From assembly GCF_013812825.1 (NCBI RefSeq), contig NZ_JACCSU010000027.1, positions 35,329 to 99,328 on the forward strand: a stretch of DNA of 64,000 nt. The letters run 5' to 3'. Below, one piece after another: positions 16,688 through 24,993 of this stretch (position 1 is its first letter; each line of letters begins with the position of its first letter). This DNA is from Sphingomonas sp. Lineage in GTDB: Bacteria; Pseudomonadota; Alphaproteobacteria; Sphingomonadales; Sphingomonadaceae. Below the pieces are notes generated by a model. That model saw only the letters and a program-made list of their open reading frames with translations, made no database searches and was not told the DNA's origin. The position numbers and the translations under genes are program-made.

Positions 16688-17509
16688 TTAGTCCTTGGGC
16701 GTCCAGAAGACGTGCGTGATCCTCTTTTGGCCTGGAGCGAGCACCTTCTCGAAGGTGTCCGGCCGGCCATGCGCGTCGTGATCGATCGCTCGTCCCCACT
16801 CGGATGGGCTCAGCCCGGGTGACTCCGAATTGATCCGCTGTGCTGCCGGCTTGCCCACTTCGCGGGCGCCAAAATCCGTCGCCGTCGCGGACGTGCTGTC
16901 GGCGTGGTTATAAATCGCGTCGATCTGGTCATAGTCGTGCCGGTTCGTCGACACGTTGCTGGGTCCGTAATCGAAGTCGTTGTACACTCCGCCTTCGGGC
17001 GCGCTCGTATAATCCATGCAGGTGCCGAGGTTGTAGTTGCTGAAATTCTCATCCTGATGGTCGAGACCGAAATCGTGCGCGATCTCCTGGCAGGCGACGA
17101 GCCTTCGCCACGCGGGCGTGTTGTACCTGGTCATGCTGAAATAGGTGTCGTTGAGCTGCGTCGTCCCCTGGACGATGTGCCCGCCCGAAATCCAGATCGT
17201 GGCGATTCCGAGCCAGCCTCGCTGACCGTAAGCGTCGTTGCAAACGAGGATTTCACCGGGGATCGGGCTGCAGCGCTTGAGGTTGACGCCCGTCACGTCC
17301 TGCTGCGTGAACGACAGTTTGCGCGATTTCTCCCAATCGGCGATCCCCAGGTTCAGAGGCGTTCGCCATTCCGACGTGATGGCCTGGTTGACCGTCAATT
17401 CGACGGTGCCGTCGCTTGCCCAGTGATAGCCGCCCCAGCTGTGGTCGGCGCTTGCCGGCCCGGCGGCGAGAACCGTCGATGCAACCAACATTTTGGCGAA
17501 CGTTTTCAT
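16688..17509 (-). CDS. Secreted metzincin-like (matrixin-type) protein with variant zinc motif
   Basis: Signal peptide MKTFAKMLVASTVLAAGPASA; QEIAHDFGLDHQDE (HExxHxxGxxH with first His replaced by Gln); downstream CMDYT Met-turn-like sequence. Confidence 0.65.
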   Translation of the reverse strand: MKTFAKMLVASTVLAAGPASADHSWGGYHWASDGTVELTVNQAITSEWRTPLNLGIADWEKSRKLSFTQQDVTGVNLKRCSPIPGEILVCNDAYGQRGWLGIATIWISGGHIVQGTTQLNDTYFSMTRYNTPAWRRLVACQEIAHDFGLDHQDENFSNYNLGTCMDYTSAPEGGVYNDFDYGPSNVSTNRHDYDQIDAIYNHADSTSATATDFGAREVGKPAAQRINSESPGLSPSEWGRAIDHDAHGRPDTFEKVLAPGQKRITHVFWTPKD

Positions 17510-17598
17510 CGGGCTTTCCCCTCATCAGGCATGCAGGATGTTGGCAGACAACTCCTTTCCCGCAGGCGAGTCAATCAGGGCGACGCCAGGCAATTTGG

Positions 17599-19104
17599 TC
17601 AAGTGGCCCGGCTCGAAACGGCCGAGTGTCCGCTTTCCACCCAAACGAGACATTCAGGAACGTTCCAAGGGGAGCCGTTCGCGAGTGCGGCTGCTCTTGC
17701 GAGCAATGCCTGCCGCTCCTTGGGTCCGATCCAGCGGCCGGCAAATACCACCGCGTGGATCTTGTCCACGTTCGCAATGCTTTCGAGCGGGTTGGCATCG
17801 AGCAGGACAATGTCAGCAGGTGAGCCGGCGGTGAGGGCTGCGGTCGCCTCGACACCTGGTACATAGTGGGACACGTAGCGAGCTGGGTTCACGGTGGCGG
17901 CGGCCAGAGCCGCTCTGACGGGTATCCCTGCCGCTACTAACGCCAGCATCTCATCATGAACGGATGGGCCCGGGGCAACAAAGGTTGAGCCGGGGCTGCC
18001 GGTGTCACTACCCGTCATCAGCGGCACCCCGGCGTCATGAAGGTCCTTCAAATTCTTGAATAGTGCGGCTTCTACGCCTGGCTGGGCCGGTGCAGAGGCC
18101 ACTGGTCCCGGCAGAGCCACAGTCTTGGCCCCACCGCGAGCCCATGTGGCTCTTGACGCTATCCGCAGAGGAAACCGCCGCTGGGCGTGAATCATGCCCG
18201 AATAATTTGTCGCAATGGAAGTCTTGAGCCGCCCGAGCGTGCGCAGCGTTTCTGCATAATATCGTTCGTCCAGCGTGCTCCTCAGCGTCGCAAAGAAGTT
18301 GTAGGCCCGCTCCGGATCACCGCCGATCTCGGCCCTAACTTGCGGGTCTCTGGAAAAGGCCAAGTAGCGGGCTCTGTTTGTCGAGGTGCTCCGATAAAGA
18401 TCAACCAGATGGTCGATACTGCTCATGCCTGCGAGAGCAGCTTCCGCCCAACCTGAAACGATCCATCCGCTGACACCCATTCCAAGGCGGCGAGCCGCAT
18501 CCACAACCGTTCGGCCCCACTTTTCGAAGGGAAAGCCGGAAGTGACGCGCACGTAGTTCGCTCCGGCCGCTGCAAGATCCACGACGGCGGAGCGAGCGTC
18601 TGCCTCGTTCGACACAGGCAATTGGTTCGGCCGAACGGGAACCACACCCGGCACCGCAAGTGTTTTCCCGCTCCAGACGAGACGGGGCGCCAGGATCTCG
18701 CCGCGTTCCACCTTGCGAACGAGAGCTGCCGTTTCCGCCAAAGGTCCGTCTGATCCTCTGTCGCGGGTGCCAACAACACCGTTTGCAAGCATCAACTCGA
18801 AGGCGCCGGGCCAAGAACTGTTACGAGCATTGAAAACCTCGGAGCCCATGTCCCAGAACCCCGGCGTTGCATACCGACCGGCGCCATCGATGCGCCGGAA
18901 GCCTCTCGGCACCCTCAGGCGTGCGTTGCTGCCCACCGCAGTGATGTGCCCGTCGATTATCAAGATGGTCTGCTGAGGCAGCGTCTCACCTCGCTCAACA
19001 TCAACGATGGTGACGTTCGTCAGCGCGAAGTCTTCGTGAGCCGGGACAGACGCGCCAGCACTCGACCCGGCGAGGAACAGAAGCAGTGATAGCAGGCGGA
19101 TCAT
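17599..19104 (-). CDS. Secreted amidohydrolase family protein
   Basis: MIRLLSLLLFLAGSSAGASVPAHEDFALTNVTIVDVERGETLPQQTILIIDGHITAVG...VPLMTGSDTGSPG...AALAAATVNPARY...GSPADIVLLDANPLESIANVDKIHAVVFAGRW. Start at 19104 by signal peptide; the track start at 19470 is an upstream extension. Confidence 0.88.
   Translation of the reverse strand: MIRLLSLLLFLAGSSAGASVPAHEDFALTNVTIVDVERGETLPQQTILIIDGHITAVGSNARLRVPRGFRRIDGAGRYATPGFWDMGSEVFNARNSSWPGAFELMLANGVVGTRDRGSDGPLAETAALVRKVERGEILAPRLVWSGKTLAVPGVVPVRPNQLPVSNEADARSAVVDLAAAGANYVRVTSGFPFEKWGRTVVDAARRLGMGVSGWIVSGWAEAALAGMSSIDHLVDLYRSTSTNRARYLAFSRDPQVRAEIGGDPERAYNFFATLRSTLDERYYAETLRTLGRLKTSIATNYSGMIHAQRRFPLRIASRATWARGGAKTVALPGPVASAPAQPGVEAALFKNLKDLHDAGVPLMTGSDTGSPGSTFVAPGPSVHDEMLALVAAGIPVRAALAAATVNPARYVSHYVPGVEATAALTAGSPADIVLLDANPLESIANVDKIHAVVFAGRWIGPKERQALLARAAALANGSPWNVPECLVWVESGHSAVSSRAT
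17625..17654. repeat. Dispersed palindromic repeat copy F (inside the 3' end of the amidohydrolase ORF)
   Basis: AGTGTCCGCTTTCCACCCAAACGAGACATT; encodes ...ECLVWVESGHS... on the minus strand. Confidence 0.75.
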
Positions 19105-19183
19105 CAATACGTCCCCGACAAAGCTGCATGGCCTTACCTGCTGTTCGTAACGCATCTCTAGTGAGTTCGGTGCGGTAGGTGCG

Positions 19184-19210
19184 AATGTCCGCTTTCCACC
19201 CAAAGCCCAC
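19184..19210. repeat. Dispersed palindromic repeat copy G (left arm and loop)
   Basis: AATGTCCGCTTTCCACCCAAAGCCCAC. Confidence 0.7.
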
Positions 19211-19298
19211 AGGTCGGACGGCGCGTGGCTGAGGCCGAGCCGCCGTGCGGCTGTCGCTCTCTCTTCGCGTTGCTCCCGCGTTGCTGCGCTCGGGCGCT

Positions 19299-19943
19299 TT
19301 AGCGGACTCGGGGCCCGCCGAACGGGAGCGGCGGCGGCGGGCGGCGGTCGCGGCGTGGAAGCTGCGCCTGGTAGGCGACCCCGCAATGCTCGACGCAATA
19401 GGGGAAGCCCGGGTTCGCTGGCTGCCCACAGAAATGGAAGTCGGGCTCGCCGGGGTGACCCAGCGGCCACTTGCAGATCCGGTCGTTGAGATCGAGCAGG
19501 CTGGTCTTGTCGGCGACCTGGGCGCTCGGCTTGGCCGGGACCAGCCGGCGCGGCGGGGCTGGCGGGATCGGCGCCTGGGTGTCGCCCGGGCCCTGACGAA
19601 CGAAGCCGCCCGGCCCGATCGAACGATATTGGATGCCGTCGGGATGGACCCGCTGCGGCGTCCGCCCGGGACGCGCGGCGTCGCCCTCGTCCGCGGTGGC
19701 CGGGACCTGGCGCCGGGCGGACGTTTCCGCCCGCGCCTGCTTGGCGGCGGGAGCGGGAGCTTTCTTCTCCTTTTCCTCACCGGGCTTGACCGGCGACGGG
19801 CGAGCGTCGAGCCCGAGGCGGTGGGCCTTGCCGATCACCGCGTTTCGGCTGACTCCGCCAAGCTCGTCGGCGATCTGGCTGGCGGTCGCTCCGTCGGCCC
19901 ACATTTTCTTGAGCCGCTCGATGCGCTCGTCGGTCCAGGACAT
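19299..19943 (-). CDS. gcrA: Cell cycle regulator GcrA
   Basis: MSWTDERIERLKKMWADGATASQIADELGGVSRNAVIGKAHRLGL; C-terminal CKWPLGHPGEPDFHFCGQPANPGFPYCVEHCGVAYQ. Confidence 0.95.
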   Translation of the reverse strand: MSWTDERIERLKKMWADGATASQIADELGGVSRNAVIGKAHRLGLDARPSPVKPGEEKEKKAPAPAAKQARAETSARRQVPATADEGDAARPGRTPQRVHPDGIQYRSIGPGGFVRQGPGDTQAPIPPAPPRRLVPAKPSAQVADKTSLLDLNDRICKWPLGHPGEPDFHFCGQPANPGFPYCVEHCGVAYQAQLPRRDRRPPPPLPFGGPRVR

Positions 19944-20016
19944 AGAAATCAATACTCCAGTGCGGTCGAACGCCTCAGCTTGCGGCGGGTGTCGTCAGCC
20001 GATAGGCCAGCGACCG

Positions 20017-20874
20017 GTGAACGGCCAACCCCCCAAAGCCCGGGCGCAAAGCGATCAACCTCCGCTGTGGCTTCGCAACGAGCCCGGAGCGCCGGTGTTG
20101 AGCGGAGTCAACTGGGTCGGCCTCAAGACCCTCTATATCAAGGAGGTGCGCCGCTTCTTCAAGGTGCAGATGCAGACCGTGTGGGCGCCCGCGGTCACGA
20201 CCCTGCTCTACCTAGTCATCTTCACCGTCGCTTTGGGCCGGGGCGGACGCACCGTCCTGGGCGTCGATTTCGCCGATTTCCTCGCGCCCGGCCTGATCGT
20301 CATGGCAATGCTCCAGAACGCCTTCGCAAACTCGAGCTTCTCGCTGCTGGTCGGCAAGATGCAGGGCAACATCGTCGATTATCTGCTGCCGCCGCTGTCG
20401 GTCGGAGAGCTGATCGCCGGGCTGGTCGGAGCCGCGGTCACGCGCGCTTTCCTGGTCGGCCTGGCGGTGTGGCTGGCGATGCTTTTCTGGCCCGATGTGT
20501 CGGTGACTGTCCGAGAGCCGCTGGGGCTGCTGTGGTTTGCACTGATGGGGTCGCTGATGCTCTCCTTCCTCGGCCTCCTGACGTCGATCTGGGCCGACAA
20601 GTTCGACCACGCCGCGGTGATCGGCAATTTTGTCGTGACGCCCTTGTCGCTGCTTTCGGGCACCTTCTATTCGGTCGAGCAATTGTCGCCGACCTTCCAG
20701 GCGATCAGCCACGCCAACCCGTTCTTCTACGTGATCTCGGGCTTCCGCTACGGCTTCCTCGAGGTGACCGATTCTCCGCTGTGGATCGGCGCCGCCGTGC
20801 TGCTCGTCATCAACACCGCGCTGTGGGGGACCTGCTACGCGCTTTTGAAAAGCGGCTGGAAAATCAAGAACTGA
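20017..20874 (+). CDS. ABC-2 type transporter permease
   Basis: GVNWVGLKTLYIKEVRRFFKVQMQTVWAPAVTTLLYLVIFTVALG...FLAPGLIVMAMLQNAFANSSFSLLVGKMQGNIVDYLLPPLS; GTG start at 20017. Confidence 0.88.
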   Translation: MNGQPPKARAQSDQPPLWLRNEPGAPVLSGVNWVGLKTLYIKEVRRFFKVQMQTVWAPAVTTLLYLVIFTVALGRGGRTVLGVDFADFLAPGLIVMAMLQNAFANSSFSLLVGKMQGNIVDYLLPPLSVGELIAGLVGAAVTRAFLVGLAVWLAMLFWPDVSVTVREPLGLLWFALMGSLMLSFLGLLTSIWADKFDHAAVIGNFVVTPLSLLSGTFYSVEQLSPTFQAISHANPFFYVISGFRYGFLEVTDSPLWIGAAVLLVINTALWGTCYALLKSGWKIKN

Positions 20875-20914
20875 AAAATTGCCCCGCTGTCGCCGGCTGT
20901 GGGGTTAATCTTGT

Positions 20915-20952
20915 TGAACGGCTGATAACGATCGCGTTCAGCCTCACCTCAA
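20915..20952 (+). promoter_or_regulatory. Conserved upstream element, copy 1 (TGAACG-N14-CGTTCA inverted repeat)
   Basis: TGAACGGCTGATAACGATCGCGTTCAGCCTCACCTCAA; 31/38 identical to copy 2 at 21590-21627. Confidence 0.6.
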
Positions 20953-21002
20953 TCGGCGAGGCGCACCTTCCCTCGCATCACCCGCTCACAAGGAGAGCCA
21001 AG

Positions 21003-21509
21003 ATGCGTCCCGTCCTGATTTCCCTTGCCGCCGCCGCTTCGGCTCTCGCTCTCGCGACCCCGGCTTCGGCCCAATATTTCCCCGTTCCGCAGGGCTACGC
21101 CTACGGCCATCAAGGCAATTATGGCCAGGTCCGTCGCCTCCAAGCCCGGATCGATCATATCCAGCGCCAGATCCGCATCCTCGACCGCCGCAACATCCTG
21201 AGCGACCGCGAGGCGCGCCGGCTGCGCCAGGATTCGCGCGAGCTCGAGCGCCGGCTTCGGTTTGCCGCCCGCGACGGTCTGCACCCGCAGGAGCGCTACC
21301 ACATCGAGCGCCGTCTCGCCCGCCTCGAGCATCGCCTGTTCCGCGACGCTCGCGACGGCAACCGCCGGGGTTATTACGACGGCCGCCAGGGTGGCTTCGA
21401 CCGCGACCGCGACGGCCGCGACGACCGCTGGGAACGCGACCGCCACGATCGCGACGACCGCCGGGATCGCGACCGCCGGCGCGACCGCGACGATGACGAC
21501 GACGACTAA
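21003..21509 (+). CDS. Small secreted Arg/Asp-rich hypothetical protein
   Basis: MRPVLISLAAAASALALATPASAQYFPVPQGYAYG... with repetitive tail DRDRDGRDDRWERDRHDRDDRRDRDRRRDRDDDDDD. Confidence 0.8.
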   Translation: MRPVLISLAAAASALALATPASAQYFPVPQGYAYGHQGNYGQVRRLQARIDHIQRQIRILDRRNILSDREARRLRQDSRELERRLRFAARDGLHPQERYHIERRLARLEHRLFRDARDGNRRGYYDGRQGGFDRDRDGRDDRWERDRHDRDDRRDRDRRRDRDDDDDD

Positions 21510-21528
21510 GCTCGTCGGCTAGTCCAAG

Positions 21529-21563
21529 CAAAAGGCGCTCCGGACGCGAGCCGGGGCGCTTTT
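21529..21563 (+). terminator. Rho-independent terminator
   Basis: AAAAGGCGCTCCGGacgcgagCCGGGGCGCTTTT. Confidence 0.75.
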
Positions 21564-21589
21564 GATCGCACCGGTTTTTCGCGCCGGCG

Positions 21590-21627
21590 TGAACGGTTCA
21601 TAACGGCTGCGTTCAGCGTCTCCTCAA
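21590..21627 (+). promoter_or_regulatory. Conserved upstream element, copy 2
   Basis: TGAACGGTTCATAACGGCTGCGTTCAGCGTCTCCTCAA; same spacing to ATG (about 50 nt) as copy 1. Confidence 0.6.
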
Positions 21628-21676
21628 CAGCGGTATGCGACAAGGGCAGCTCAGCTTGCCCACGAGGAGAATTGAG

Positions 21677-22105
21677 ATGCGAACTGCACTTTTCACCATC
21701 GGCGCCGCAGTATCGGCTCTCGCCGTCGCGGCCCCGGCTTCGGCCCAGTATTTCCCGCCGCCCCCGCCGCCCGGCTATGCTTACGGACAGCCGCCCCACG
21801 CCTATGGCTACGGGCACCGGCCGCCCGTCTATGGCTTGGGCCATGCGCGCGCGATGAAGGCGCGGCTCGACCACATGCAGCGCGAAATCCGCCGCCTTGC
21901 GCAGTATCGCATGATCTCGCGCAACGAATATCGCGATCTCATTCGGGACTCGCGCGACATCGAGCGCCGCCTGATCCGCAACGCCCGCGACGGCCGCGGC
22001 CTCAGCCCGCGCGAAGCCTACAACGTCGAGCGCCGGATCATCCGTCTCGAGCACAAGATCGCCCGCGACGTCCGCGACGGCCGGCAGTGGCGTTACCGCT
22101 GGTAA
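21677..22105 (+). CDS. Small secreted hypothetical protein, paralogue of 21003-21509
   Basis: MRTALFTIGAAVSALAVAAPASAQYFPPPPPPGYAYG...RLDHMQREIRRLAQYRMISRNEYRDLIRDSRDIERRLIRNARDG... Confidence 0.8.
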   Translation: MRTALFTIGAAVSALAVAAPASAQYFPPPPPPGYAYGQPPHAYGYGHRPPVYGLGHARAMKARLDHMQREIRRLAQYRMISRNEYRDLIRDSRDIERRLIRNARDGRGLSPREAYNVERRIIRLEHKIARDVRDGRQWRYRW

Positions 22106-22142
22106 CCATCGCCGCGGCCGCCTGGCGGCACCGCTCAAGCCG

Positions 22143-22178
22143 AAAGGCGCGCCGGGCGACTGGCGCGCCTTTTTCTTT
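22143..22178 (+). terminator. Rho-independent terminator
   Basis: AAAGGCGCGCC-gggcgact-GGCGCGCCTTTTTC. Confidence 0.85.
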
Positions 22179-22246
22179 CCAGGTGCGATGGCTATAGCTC
22201 GCGCCGGGCGCCCGCGAGGCCGCTTGACGAACCGACACTGCAGGGA

Positions 22247-23446
22247 ATGCTTCGCATGGCCATCACTCCGCTCATGCCCGTCTATCCGCGCTCGCCCGTG
22301 CGGCCGGTTCGCGGCGAGGGCGTCTATCTCTATGGCGAGCAGGGTGAAAAATATCTCGATTTCGCCTCCGGAATCGCGGTCAATCTGCTCGGCCACGGCC
22401 ACCCGCATCTGACCACGGCGATCCAGGAGCAGGCGGCGACCTTGATCCACGTGTCCAACCTCTATGGAAGCCCGCAGGGCGAGGCGCTGGCCAAGCGCCT
22501 CACGGACCTGACCTTCGCCGACACGGTGTTCTTCACCAATTCGGGAGCCGAGGCGGTTGAGTGCTCGATCAAGACCGCGCGCCGCTACCATCACTCCAAG
22601 GGCAACCCGCACAAGCATGAGCTGGTCACATTCTCGAACGCCTTTCACGGCCGGACGATGGCGACCATCAGCGCCACCGACCAGGTGAAGATGATCGACG
22701 GCTTCGCGCCGCTCCTGCCGGGTTTCAAGGTGGTCCCGTTCGACGACCTCGAGGCGGCGCTGGCGGCGGTCGACGACAACACCGCCGGCTTCCTGCTCGA
22801 GCCGGTCCAGGGCGAGGGCGGGATCCGCCCGGCGAGCCACCAATTCATCAGCGGCCTTCGCGCCGCCTGCGACGACAAGGACCTGATGCTGCTGTTCGAC
22901 GAGGTCCAGTGCGGCGTCGCGCGCACCGGCACGCTCTACGCCTACGAGCAATACGGAATCGCGCCCGACATCTTAGCGACCGCCAAGGGCATCGGCGGCG
23001 GCTTTCCGCTCGGCGCCTGCCTGGCGACCGAGAAAGCCGCGAGCGGGATGGTGGTCGGCACTCATGGCTCGACCTTCGGCGGCAACCCGCTGGCGATGGC
23101 CGCCGGCCAGGCGGTGCTCGACGTCGTCGCCAACGACGAGTTCCTTGCCCGGGTCCGCCAGACGGGCGACCGGCTGCGCTCGGCGCTCGAGCAGATGATC
23201 CCCAACCACGACCATTTGTTCGAAGGCGTCCGCGGCATGGGGCTCATGCTCGGCGTCAAGATGAAGAGCGACAGCCGGGCATTCGTCAATTACCTGCGCA
23301 CCCGCGGCCTGCTGACGGTCGCTGCGGGCGACAATGTGATGCGGGTCCTGCCGCCGCTGATCATCGAGGAGGCCCACATCCGCGAGTTCGTCGATGCGCT
23401 GTCGGCCGCCGCCGCCGATTACGAGGTCCCGGCCGCCGCCGCCTGA
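22247..23446 (+). CDS. argD: Acetylornithine/succinyldiaminopimelate transaminase
   Basis: YGEQGEKYLDFASGIAVNLLGHGHP...FFTNSGAEAVECSIKTARRYH...DEVQCGVARTGTLYAYEQYGIAPDILATAKGIGGGFPLGA. Confidence 0.94.
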   Translation: MLRMAITPLMPVYPRSPVRPVRGEGVYLYGEQGEKYLDFASGIAVNLLGHGHPHLTTAIQEQAATLIHVSNLYGSPQGEALAKRLTDLTFADTVFFTNSGAEAVECSIKTARRYHHSKGNPHKHELVTFSNAFHGRTMATISATDQVKMIDGFAPLLPGFKVVPFDDLEAALAAVDDNTAGFLLEPVQGEGGIRPASHQFISGLRAACDDKDLMLLFDEVQCGVARTGTLYAYEQYGIAPDILATAKGIGGGFPLGACLATEKAASGMVVGTHGSTFGGNPLAMAAGQAVLDVVANDEFLARVRQTGDRLRSALEQMIPNHDHLFEGVRGMGLMLGVKMKSDSRAFVNYLRTRGLLTVAAGDNVMRVLPPLIIEEAHIREFVDALSAAAADYEVPAAAA

Positions 23447-23487
23447 GGCGAGTTGAGCGGCTGCCGGACGCCTCCTATCTAGCCGCA

Positions 23488-24390
23488 ATGCAGACAATCG
23501 ACCTTGGCACCGACGTCGCGCTCGGCGTCACCATCCCGGCGCGCAACGCCCGCGGGCGGCTAGCGCGGATCGGGCCGGTGCTCGAGGAGGTACTTGCGAA
23601 GCACAAGTACCCGCCAATCATCGAGCGGTTGCTCGCCGAGGCTTTGGTTTTGACCGCCCTGCTCGGCTCGCTGCTCAAGGACCCGACCGGCCAGACCACC
23701 CTCCAGGCGCAGACCGAGAACGGGATCGTCGACCTGCTGGTGTGCGATTATCTCGGCGGCGAGCTGCGCGGCTATGTCCGGCATGACGCCGGGCGGCTGG
23801 CCGAGGCAGGCCCGCAGCCGTCGCTGTTCGCTTTGTTCGGCAAGGGCTATCTGGCGATCACCTTCGACCAGCCGGCGACCGACGAGCGCTACCAGGGCAT
23901 CGTTCCGCTCGAGGGCAACAGCCTGGCCGAAGCCGCGCAAAGCTATTTCACCCAGTCCGAGCAAATCCCGAGCATCGTCCGGCTCGCCGCCGCCAAGGGC
24001 GCCGGCGGCTGGAGCGCCGGCGGCCTGCTGTTCCAGCACCTGCCGGAGGGCGAGGAAGGGCGCGATCGGCTGCACACGCGGCTCGACCACCCCGACTGGC
24101 CGCACGTCGCCATCCTCGCCGGCTCGGCCAAGCCCGACGAGCTGACCGACCCGGGCCTGCCCCTGGACGACCTCGTCTGGCGCCTGTTCCACGAGGAGGA
24201 CGAAGTTCGGACCCTGGAGCCGCTCGCGCTCACTCGGGGCTGCCGTTGCAACCGTGACTATGTGCGCTCGGTGATCGCCCGGTTCCCGGCCGACGAGCGG
24301 CAGGCGATGGTCGGCGAGGACGGGCTGATCCGGGTCGATTGCGCGTTCTGCTCGCTGAGCTTCCCGATCGCGCTCGACGAAGTGACCTGA
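23488..24390 (+). CDS. hslO: Hsp33 redox chaperone HslO
   Basis: LLAEALVLTALLGSLLKDPTGQTTLQAQTENGIVDLLVCDYLGGELRGYVRHDAG...; C-terminal CRC and CAFC zinc/redox cysteines. Confidence 0.93.
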   Translation: MQTIDLGTDVALGVTIPARNARGRLARIGPVLEEVLAKHKYPPIIERLLAEALVLTALLGSLLKDPTGQTTLQAQTENGIVDLLVCDYLGGELRGYVRHDAGRLAEAGPQPSLFALFGKGYLAITFDQPATDERYQGIVPLEGNSLAEAAQSYFTQSEQIPSIVRLAAAKGAGGWSAGGLLFQHLPEGEEGRDRLHTRLDHPDWPHVAILAGSAKPDELTDPGLPLDDLVWRLFHEEDEVRTLEPLALTRGCRCNRDYVRSVIARFPADERQAMVGEDGLIRVDCAFCSLSFPIALDEVT

Positions 24391-24422
24391 AGTCGTCGGC
24401 TCTTCCAAAAATTTACGATTCC

Positions 24423-24842
24423 ATGCTAAAAACCGCGATTATGCGGCGGGTGCGGACGGTTTCGGTGAGTTGTGCCGGTGCGGCAGCCGTGTTGCTGTCG
24501 GCAGCGGCGGCGCGCCCGTCGGCTCTCGACCAGACCAGCCCCGGCCTGTGGGAGCTGAGCGGCCTGCCGAATGCCGGCGCCGCCGTTCGCCAATGCGTCG
24601 GCGACACCGCCGCGCTCGCCCGGGTCGAGCACCGCGGCCAGAGCTGCACGCAGGTCGTGATCAAGGACAATCCGACGTGGACGGAGATCCATTACACCTG
24701 CACCGCGGGCGGCTTTGGACGCAGCAAACTCACCGTCCTGACGCCGCGGTCGCTGCGCATCGAAACCCAGGGAATTTCGGCGAAGTCCCCGTTCAACTAC
24801 ACGGTCCAGGCGCGGCGGGTGGGTGGCTGCAGCGCTCATTAA
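24423..24842 (+). CDS. Hypothetical secreted protein (DUF3617-like)
   Basis: Signal sequence then TSPGLWELSGLPNAGAAVRQCVGD...SCTQVVIKDNPTWTEIHYTCTAGGFGRSKLTVLTPRSLRIETQG. Confidence 0.65.
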   Translation: MLKTAIMRRVRTVSVSCAGAAAVLLSAAAARPSALDQTSPGLWELSGLPNAGAAVRQCVGDTAALARVEHRGQSCTQVVIKDNPTWTEIHYTCTAGGFGRSKLTVLTPRSLRIETQGISAKSPFNYTVQARRVGGCSAH

Positions 24843-24927
24843 GCGGGGGTTTAACCAAGCTGTCCTAGAAGGTGCGGGTGCCGGATTTGGCACGCTTTCC
24901 TCCCAATCGGACTTACGTCCGATACCT

Positions 24928-24964
24928 GGGCCGTCGCGTCCTCGGACGAGGCGGCCCTTCTTTT
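24928..24964 (+). terminator. Rho-independent terminator
   Basis: GGGCCGtcgcgtcctcggacgaggCGGCCCTTCTTTT. Confidence 0.6.
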
Positions 24965-24993
24965 GTCCCCGGCTCGGCAGTAGAGGGCGCTCG

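Noticed and set aside
19245-21002. Long N-terminal extension of the 754-aa + ORF
   Set aside because: Only 21003-21509 has a signal peptide, RBS-like context and a paralogue; the upstream part is antisense to gcrA or out of frame with the ABC permease.
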